Part shown: in pieces, positions 57,996 through 64,000 of the stretch
Layout: each line of letters opens with the position of its first letter
Numbering within the stretch: position 1 is the first letter of the stretch
Origin: Toxorhynchites rutilus septentrionalis
Lineage: Eukaryota > Arthropoda > Insecta > Diptera > Culicidae
Direction of reading: 5' to 3'
DNA: 64,000 bases
NCBI RefSeq assembly: GCF_029784135.1
Contig: NC_073745.1
Coordinates: 161,647,335-161,711,334 of the forward strand
Made by a program: the position numbers and the translations under genes
The notes under the pieces: generated by a model
What the model was told of the DNA's origin: nothing
Databases searched by the model: none
What the model saw: only the letters and a program-made list of their open reading frames with translations

Positions 57996-58383
57996 ATGTC
58001 TGGTCATGGTAAAGGAGGAAAAGTGAAGGGAAAGGCAAAATCCCGCTCGAACCGTGTTGATCTGGAGTTCCCCGCAAGGGTAGCTAGGACGAGCGCGTTA
58101 GTACCAGTGCACCAGTCCACCTAGCCGGCGTTATATAGTTTTGGCCACAGAAGTGATCGAGTTAGCTGTCAAAGCTGCTCGCGACGATAAGAAAACCGGT
58201 TCGGTGGACATCAATATAACAGGCAGTTGCAGCGAGTGGCGAGTGGCAAACGCAATCGCAAAACGGCATCAGGTAGCAGAAGAAAAAAGTTTGTTCTTTA
58301 TACAAACTGCTTTGGTGGCCAATCCAGAACAAGGCGGCTTCGAGGGCGTTCGAAATGTTTTTTTTCAAAACCACGAGTACTAA
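57996..58383 (+). pseudogene. Histone H2A pseudogene 1
   Basis: It begins MSGHGKGGKVKGKAKSRSNR, identical to replication-dependent insect H2A except for one residue. LEFP follows (H2A has LQFPVGR). The histone-fold core (helices 1-2) is largely deleted, and a TAG arises near 58122. In another frame the sequence resumes as ATEVIELAVKAARDDKKTGS, matching H2A helix 3 and the following loop. A frame runs on to 58383, 33 bases before a histone-type stem-loop (58416-58431). The leader (57935-57995) resembles that of copy 2 (CATTCAAACCGTA..). It cannot encode a histone. Because histone genes lack introns, their absence says nothing about retroposition, and the matching leaders argue for a DNA-level copy. 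Confidence 0.92.
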
Positions 58384-58415
58384 GTTTTCTAAATTGGAAC
58401 CATTCCATAAAACAA

Positions 58416-58431
58416 GGCGCTTTTCAGGGCC
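58416..58431 (+). promoter_or_regulatory. Histone 3' stem-loop, one stem mismatch
   Basis: GGCGCTTTTCAGGGCC has the canonical TTTC loop and a six-base-pair stem with one mismatched position. It lies downstream of H2A pseudogene 1, as expected for a replication-dependent histone mRNA 3' end. Confidence 0.85.
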
Positions 58432-59024
58432 ATTAAACCTTCCAAAAAAGAGTTTAAAAAATACAGTTCAATGCTTTCTAAAACATTATCCAAAATAATA
58501 ATAAAACACAAATTGATTTTTTCATAATTTGTATACCAGGATCTGATCAGTATGTGAATTTGGCAGTTGTTCTAAGCTTATTGATAGTTGGGGACTTTCC
58601 TGATTATTCAATTTTCACCAATTCTTAAATTGTTTCCAGATTGAAAGTACAATAATTTACAATTAGTTCGACATTTAGCTAATTGGACGGACATGTAATG
58701 CGACATATTTAGTTGGACATTTGTGTACATAGAGATCCAAATTATGACCCCACATTGAAAGTCGACACTGTCCACTGTCATCGCAAATGTTCCATTACAG
58801 GTTAAAATCGCCTCCAATGCGACACTGAGTGGCGCTTCGGCACGTCGCATTGAATGTAATTTACTGTACAACATGTCACAAAGCTGGATGGGAAGAAATT
58901 TTCCAACTGTGAAAGCTGTGACGAGTGGCAAACGCAATCGCTAAACAGAAAGGTTTAGCCGAACAAGATGGGGATATCGAGTGATAACAAAACAATAAAC
59001 TCTTTAGATTGAAGATAATTTTGT

Positions 59025-59040
59025 GATCCTGAAAAGGACC
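59025..59040 (-). promoter_or_regulatory. Histone-type 3' stem-loop on the minus strand
   Basis: On the minus strand the sequence is GGTCCTTTTCAGGATC, a six-pair stem (one G-T pair) with loop TTTC. It would end a divergent gene lying between here and the TATA box at 59201. No histone coding sequence is recognisable in that interval, so the gene body may be deleted. Confidence 0.6.
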
Positions 59041-59200
59041 CTTTTTAGCCTGCATGTGAATCCAACGAGCGAACAAATCGTAATGAATGTATTTTTTTGC
59101 CATCGCTCCCTTTTAACGCTCATTCGTTCGTCTCGTTGGACTCGCCCCTCTGGCTGAGTCTGCCGATTTGTCTCTATCCTGTGAGTGTGTACCGCTAGAG

Positions 59201-59206
59201 TATAAA
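59201..59206 (+). promoter_or_regulatory. TATA box upstream of H2A pseudogene 2
   Basis: TATAAA lies about 75 bases upstream of the degenerate start codon position of H2A pseudogene 2, with a CGTTCAAACCGTAAACC leader between them. A decayed counterpart of this leader precedes pseudogene 1. Confidence 0.6.
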
Positions 59207-59275
59207 ACACGCGGACCCCAAAAAATATCTTATTTTCGTTCAAACCGTAAACCCGTGTGGTTGTACGGCATCGGC

Positions 59276-59562
59276 ATCGTGGACGTAACAAAGGAGGACA
59301 AGTTAAGGGAAAGGCAAAGTCTCACTCGAACCATGCAGGTCTCCAGTTCCCTGTTGGTCGCATTCACTGTTTCCTTCGCAATGGTAACTAGGCCGAACGG
59401 ATTGGTGCCGGAGCACCAGTATACCTAACAGCGATTATAGAGTTTCGGCCGTCGGAGTGCCCGAGTTGGCTTGCAAATCTGCTCACGACAATCAGAAAAC
59501 CCGCATCAAGAACAGAGCAGCTTCGGTTCGACGCTCATCAAGGCAACAATTAGTTTCAGTGA
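59276..59562 (+). pseudogene. Histone H2A pseudogene 2
   Basis: The start ATG is lost (ATCGT where ATGTCT is expected). From 59281 the frame reads a near-complete H2A N-terminus with [20 protein letters not shown] and [16 protein letters not shown] at 59389-59391 replaces the Tyr of NYAER, then AERIGAGAPVYLTAIIEF continues. A one-base shift near 59440 moves the helix-3 part (PELACKSAHDNQKTRI) to another frame. The C-terminal tail is scrambled. It preserves more of the histone fold than pseudogene 1 and is followed by a perfect histone stem-loop. The parental gene was a canonical replication-dependent H2A, not an H2A.Z-type variant, judging from the N-terminus. Confidence 0.95.
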
Positions 59563-59742
59563 GTGGCAAAGTGTTTCTCCGGCACGTCGCATTAAATGTA
59601 ATTTACTGAACAACATGTCACAAGCTGGGTGGGAATTTTCCAACTGTGAAAGCTGTGGCGAGTGGCAAACGCAATAGCTAAACAGGAACGTTTAACCGAA
59701 CAAGATGGGAATATCGAGTGATAACAAAAACACAACACCAAA

Positions 59743-59758
59743 GGTTCTTTTCAGAACC
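59743..59758 (+). promoter_or_regulatory. Perfect histone 3' stem-loop
   Basis: GGTTCTTTTCAGAACC has a perfect six-pair stem with loop TTTC. It is preceded by A-rich CACCAAA and followed by ATCA. It marks the 3' end of H2A pseudogene 2. Confidence 0.93.
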
Positions 59759-60004
59759 ATCAACATATTCATAAAGAGTAAACAGTAAACTAATCCATTT
59801 TTCAGGTAGATAGGTAGGTATTCACGTAGGAGAAGAAAACAAAACAATATATTTAAAATATATATTTAACAAAAGCTGTCCCCTTTGTATAGTCCTACGT
59901 CACTCCGGTTATGTCCCCGACATTACCCACCCGTCTTTCTTGTTACTCTTTTTTCATATTAAGTGCTAGAAAAGGTATGAATCTACAGTAAATGGATGAA
60001 AATA

Positions 60005-60740
60005 CACCCAGGTTTTGTTTTACGCGGGGGATACGTACCTCGTATCCGCGTTAATTGGAAAATCCGCGTAAAAAACCGCGTTAATTGGAAAATCCGCGTA
60101 AAAAACGCGTTAATTGGAAAATCCGCGTAAAAAAACGCGTTAATTCGAAAATCCGCGTAAAAAAACCATGTCACCCAATAATAGATATCAAATGGGACTA
60201 TCCTTACGTAGAACAGAAGTAAAAAGGTGAGGGTTACTCGCTTCCGAAAACCCGTAGTTTTTTCCTGCTATTTCGTTGGTTACTGGTAGCTATAGTTCTG
60301 TTATCCTCACGAATGAGGACATCTGCTGTTGCTAGAAGATTTCCATGTGATTTGTACACTCTACTGCCGATGCACGCGCAGTACCACTGTTGGGCCGTCC
60401 AGAGCTAAGTAGACAGGGAAATCCATTCACGAACCGCTGCCCGTAAAAACCCCGCCCCTTTGTACAGCCCGCTGAGCTATCCGTTACCTAACACCTAAAA
60501 TCCACGTAAGAATCGTGATAAGGTGCGCCACTAATTCCCTCCATAAGCGCTAAGCTTCGTTACAATCACTAATTACCGTAATATGCTCTGAGGGAACATA
60601 AGAGAATAATGTGAGCTGAGGGGGATATGTGATATTGCACTGGTCTTTTTTACCGCGTAAAAAAACCACGTTAATTGGAAAATTCGCGTAAAAAAAAAAC
60701 GCGTTAATTGTAAAATCCGCGCTAAAAGTAAACCTGGGTG
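60005..60740. mobile_element. 736-bp CACCCAGG-ended DNA element, TA target site
   Basis: The ends CACCCAGGTTT are inverted, with TA on both sides (60003-60004 and 60741-60742). Inside both ends are tandem copies of a unit of about 30 bp, GCGTTAATTGGAAAATCCGC then GTAAAAAA (four or five copies at 60050-60165, two at 60660-60725). The tandem paralogue at about 61180-61200 shows the same flanking sequence without the element and with a single TA, which proves insertion. No coding capacity; probably pogo/Tigger-type. Confidence 0.88.
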
Positions 60741-60788
60741 TAATGTTATTTTATGCAGACATACTCATTAAAATTAGTATTGATGTAG

Positions 60789-61395
60789 TGTTCGGAATTT
60801 GAAACAAGTTTCGACGCATGATTCAAATTCCAAAAACTTCATTTTAAATGTAAATTTACTGAACTTTAATGTTATAAATAATTGAATAATAAAAGCCTTA
60901 ACATTCTTTGGGTTATAGGCTTCATTTTAACATCATTTACAGGTATCGATGCAGCCTATAATTTATAATATCAAGCATTTCAAAAAAGTGACGAAGTGAC
61001 AAGTGACGAAGAAGATGACGATGACGAAAGTGATCAAAAGCAACGATAAAATGTTAGCGTTAGCAAATCTCGCAAAATACAAGCATCGTTAGTTTTTCAG
61101 TTTTTGTAGTTTTTTCAACTATTTAGTTTGTTGTTTTCATATTAAGGGCTAGAAACGGTAAGAATCTATAATAAATGGATGAAATAAAATGATATTTTAT
61201 ACAGAAATCTTCATTAAAATTAGTGTTCGGAATATGAACCGAGTTTCTACGCATGATTCAAATTGCGAACACTTCATTTTTAAATGTGAATTTACTGAAC
61301 TTTAATGTTATAAATAATTTAATATTCAAAACTCTGACATTCTTTAGGGTATAGACTTCATTTTAACGTCATTTACCGATATAGCGCCCTTGGTC
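60789..61395. repeat. Tandem paralogous units of the host DNA transposon
   Basis: The unit beginning GTGTTCGGAAT(T/A)TGAA at 60789 repeats at 61223, 434 bp later. A third relative starts near 57205, there expanded by nested insertions. Shared landmarks are CACTTCATTT..AAATGT, TTTACTGAACTTTAATGTTA and AAGCATCGTTA. The 61223 copy breaks off at about 61395. Confidence 0.8.
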
Positions 61396-61577
61396 CCGAA
61401 ACCATGTAAACTATAAGAAACAAATACAATCAATTATTACCAAAGCAAAATCCCATTTCTTTTTGCGAGCATAACATTTTTTCCAAAAAAGTCTAGCTAA
61501 TTGACTTTAATTTGATATATATCGATCATATGAACCGGTCCAGTAGTTTAAAAGTTATGTTTTTTTTTTTAAAATAT

Positions 61578-63394
61578 AGGAGGTTGTGTCCAAGATACGA
61601 CCGCATTGTTGACGTAGAACTGCGGTGTTATCTTATATAAGTCGCTTGTTTATACCTTCGAATATTAATCTATAATGCTGTGAAATTTTAGAAACAACTG
61701 CTTAGTAGAATAATCTCTGAAATAGTATTGTTTCAAAGGAATAGCACCTCTAGGAATCGTTCATACAACGCAAACCAAGCGCCAAACAAGCGTTCGCCAT
61801 AGCATGCATACAGAGCCATACATTGGTGGCTTGAAACTACTAGGAATATAAACCCTTCTTATCATTTTGCGCTATTCTCAAAAGAAACGCTTCTGTTAAT
61901 ATTACGTGTCTCGAAAAAAGTTGCATTACTTTCTCATGCTCGAGAGAAGCGCAGCTGTCACCCTTAGTGGAGGAAGTAATGCCACTGGCAAGCGAAATCT
62001 AATCACATACAAAATTCCAGAACGACATCTACTTTCTAAAACTAAAACATCTACTTTCATCTACTTTCTAAGACTAAACAAGCGAAATAAACTCTTTTTG
62101 TTAATAACAACCTCGAAAACAGTAGCATAATGAAGCTATGATCAATATTAGCGCAAATGCAATCCTAGTTGAAGGCAGTTTTGCGACTGGCATGCGAACC
62201 CAAATAACTTATAACATTCCAGTAAGACATTCAATATGTTTGGCTTTCCCCAAATAATTTTTTGGTGCACAACCTTTACGCCTGATTCGCCATAACGTCA
62301 GTTTAATGCATTGATGCATTCTCAAAGGCTCCAACGAAGCCCTGACGGAAATGACGGAAAACAAACAATGTTAACTGCTTGGAAAAAGACTGAATTATGC
62401 CACACAGCTTGTACTCTGCTGTAACACCCATCGATGCGAATTCGCTGATGAGTTTGTCAAGAGCGACCGCCTGCACCACCAGCGGGGAAGCTTGATTTTG
62501 GTTGCTGCCTGGGTAATAGCGTTTACATTTTCGACCGACGCGCCTAAATCGCCTACTTCGATGTTGTTCGATGCGGTGTCACGATCGCGAAGGCTCGGTT
62601 CAGTGCGAGCGCTTTTCACTGCACCAACAACGCGTGCATCATTAGATGACGCTTGCCTCGAAATTTTATTGCCCCTGGCAATGCGTTCGTTTTTGCAGGG
62701 CTCAAGCCTGCCTTCCTTTCCTTCTTGCTCATCACACACTACGCGAAGCGTCCAATTTATGACGCGGAGAGAAACACACAATACGAATAACGCGAAAAAC
62801 GAACAGAAAAACCAAACGACGATATCCAAGTTGGATTACCACTGGTGGGGTCCAATCTTAGATCGAAGCGCAGCGAAAGCAAAGTGAACTGGATTGCTCA
62901 ACAGTCCGATTCCGAATGAAAGTTTGCCTTCTTCTTCTTTCTTTGTTTTTAAGAGGCTTTAAACTTTGCAGTTCATTCGCCTCTATGTTTGCCTCAGCGA
63001 GATCCACTGTTTATACTCTAGGCAAATATTCCCCTTCGTTCTTCTTCTTCTCCTTTGTTCACGGAGACTTTAAATCCTACGATTTCCCCTCCTTTGGTCG
63101 TCGATAAGTTGCTCGTTATTGAAAGCTCTGTTTGGGAAAGCACGCAAATGGACAGAACAAATGTATGGGAAAATGGAAACGCTTTAAGTTTTCATGCATT
63201 TTAACCATTTACAAACCAGGGGATTCTAATGTATGGCATATTAAACAAATCTTACGGAATTTCCGATTCGTTTAGTATGTAAATCGCCAAAATCCGTTCG
63301 CGGCAAAAATAGTTATCAACGTTAACTTTATTTCATAAAAACGTGACCTGTTTTCTGATTTGGCACCCTTAATGAAAGACGTAGTTCTACGTAA
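61578..63394. mobile_element. GACGTAG-family element (locus G)
   Basis: The left end is GGAGGTTGTGTCC..ACGACCGCATTGTTGACGTAGAAC (61580-61620). The right end has GACGTAGTTCTACGTAA (63378-63394), preceded by the right-end module shared with locus B (63180-63355). A TTTTTAAGAGGCTTTAAACTT segment (62948-62970) is shared with locus C. It holds an unrecognised 144-codon minus-strand frame. Confidence 0.65.
62395..62829 (-). other. Unrecognised 144-codon open frame inside locus G
   Basis: This minus-strand frame starts MDIVVWFFCSFFALFVLCVS, a hydrophobic stretch that could be a signal or membrane segment but is also encoded by T-rich DNA. A basic and acidic mixture without a recognisable domain follows. 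The region is less AT-rich than its surroundings, and a second frame (starting MSKKERKAGLSPAKTN) overlaps it. It may be another captured gene fragment. I would not call it a gene on present evidence. Confidence 0.3.
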
Positions 63395-63642
63395 AAAAAT
63401 GCATTTTTGCTGTTTTTTTGAGACAAAAGTGTTCGGAATATGAGTCAGTGACAAAAATGGTGTTCGGAATTTGAGACAGACGTGATTAGTATAATTTTCA
63501 GTTTTTCATCATGAAAACATATTTGTAAATCTTTTTTTTTGTAGTCAAATGAAAAAGAAAGCTCTATTGTATCCAAAAATCAAATGAATTTCGCGAAAAA
63601 GTACCATTTTGAGTAATGAGACACTGTTTGTACAAAACGGTA

Positions 63643-64000
63643 CTAGGAGTGGGCCGCACCGATCGTGGTCGTTCGCAAAGCTAACGGCAACATACGGGTA
63701 TACGGCGATTACTCTACAGGACTGAACGCATCAATATTCATTGCCGTTGCAGCAGAACATATTCATCAATCTCGCACACTGCAAGATTTTCAGCATTACT
63801 GATATGTCAGAATCACACTTACAGGTTGGAGTCGCCGAATCTTCTAACATTTTCCTAACCATCAATAGTCATCGGGGTCTCTACAGGGTAAACCGTCTCG
63901 CGCCTGGCGTAAAAACAACTCCAGAAGCATTCCAGCAACTGGTTGCCACCTCATGGCGGCCTCATGCACTCTTCCGGTTACATCGATGACATCGTGGTTG
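63643..64000 (+). pseudogene. Ty3/gypsy reverse transcriptase, 3' part, runs off the window
   Basis: The domain resumes after the DNA transposon with a TAG (63644-63646), then [20 protein letters not shown] and DYST. A deletion and frameshift near 63720-63740 follow, then [20 protein letters not shown] and DMSESHLQVGV (first catalytic Asp), then a HRGLYRVNRLAPGVKTTPEA block. A second shift near 63955 leads to YIDDIVV, the catalytic box, at the window edge. The lesions show it is inactive. Protease, RNase H and integrase would lie outside or are lost. Confidence 0.85.

Larger units (their letters stand above)
57477..59901. mobile_element. GACGTAG-family element (locus F) carrying H2A sequences
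   Basis: The left palindrome GACGTAGGACTACGTC (57477-57492) and right TAGTCCTACGTC (59890-59901) bound 2.4 kb. It is inserted between ..TTTTTTCAACTAT and TTGTT..TTTTCATATTAAG. The uninterrupted version of that sequence exists at about 61120-61160. The interior holds two decayed histone H2A copies in the same orientation, their promoter-like leaders and three histone-type stem-loops, plus a shared module (GCCGAACAAGATGGG..TATCGAGTGATAAC) at about 58957 and 59696. Confidence 0.75.
57186..63640. mobile_element. 6.45-kb TA-flanked DNA transposon cluster inserted in gypsy RT
   Basis: TA at 57184-57185 and 63641-63642 flank ends that begin TCGTTTTG (left) and, inverse, CCGTTTTG (right), followed on both sides by TCTCAT-like sequence. 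Removing the element and one TA restores the gypsy reading frame across the junction. The interior has three diverged tandem copies of a unit starting GTGTTCGGAAT or similar (57205-, 60789-, 61223-). A residual acidic tail SDEEDDDDESDQ (about 60997-61045) recalls the C-terminus of pogo-like transposases. Two GACGTAG elements and one CACCCAGG element are nested in it. Assignment to the pogo/Tc1-mariner group is inference. Confidence 0.75.

Noticed and set aside
1..64000. CRISPR arrays, operons, ribosome binding sites, bacterial terminators
   Set aside because: The sequence is eukaryotic. The repeats present are satellites and transposon parts, without regularly spaced unique spacers.

Overview
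This is eukaryotic, AT-rich, non-coding DNA that is almost entirely built from transposable elements. I found no intact host gene. The mix of elements suggests an insect, most likely a culicine (Aedes-like) mosquito. It includes D34D mariners, CR1/Jockey-like non-LTR elements, an R4-like non-LTR element with a restriction-like endonuclease, a Ty3/gypsy pol, tRNA-derived SINEs, many small TA, TTAA and 8-bp-TSD DNA elements, and insect-type histone H2A pseudogenes. The species assignment is inference only.

Layout. 1-1.65 kb: a histone-type 3' stem-loop next to a terminal motif of a repeat family I call the GACGTAG family, then a fold-back repeat. 3.6-7 kb: a mariner relic, a TA-flanked DNA element, a 5'-truncated non-LTR insertion with its target-site duplication (TSD), and a hAT relic containing an IS630-Tc1-mariner transposase fragment. 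7.49-9.67 kb: 272 copies of TATTTTTG with only two substitutions. 12.8-16.98 kb: a CAGGG-ended MITE, a 960-bp TA element, a mariner C-terminus and a GACGTAG-family element. 18.6-28.04 kb: non-LTR and hAT fragments, two related mariners in opposite orientation (20.03 and 26.77 kb), a third mariner relic and a TTAA MITE. 28.5-32.9 kb: a SINE inside a non-LTR 3' UTR, then a minus-strand CR1-like element split by a second SINE. 35-39 kb: GACGTAG-family DNA, a SINE-like locus and an RTE-like RT relic. 40-45.2 kb: three stacked minus-strand non-LTR elements. 49.4-52.3 kb: a large GACGTAG element with a core-promoter-like start and higher-order internal repeats. 53.8-56.8 kb: a short GACGTAG MITE and an inverted-repeat block. 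57-64 kb: a gypsy reverse transcriptase split by a 6.45-kb TA-flanked DNA transposon, which itself holds a GACGTAG element carrying two decayed histone H2A genes, a CACCCAGG-ended element and a second GACGTAG element.

How the parts relate. The region is a layered insertion history that can be read from TSDs. Several insertions can be removed on paper and the interrupted coding frame is restored: SINE into CR1-like RT, DNA transposon into gypsy RT. Tandem copies inside the 6.45-kb element act as natural empty sites for two later insertions. The most unusual feature is the GACGTAG family, with palindromic subterminal motifs and lengths from about 0.2 to 2.9 kb. One member carries replication-dependent H2A sequences with a TATA box and histone 3' stem-loops, another carries a TATA/initiator pair, and a partial one carries a histone-type stem-loop.
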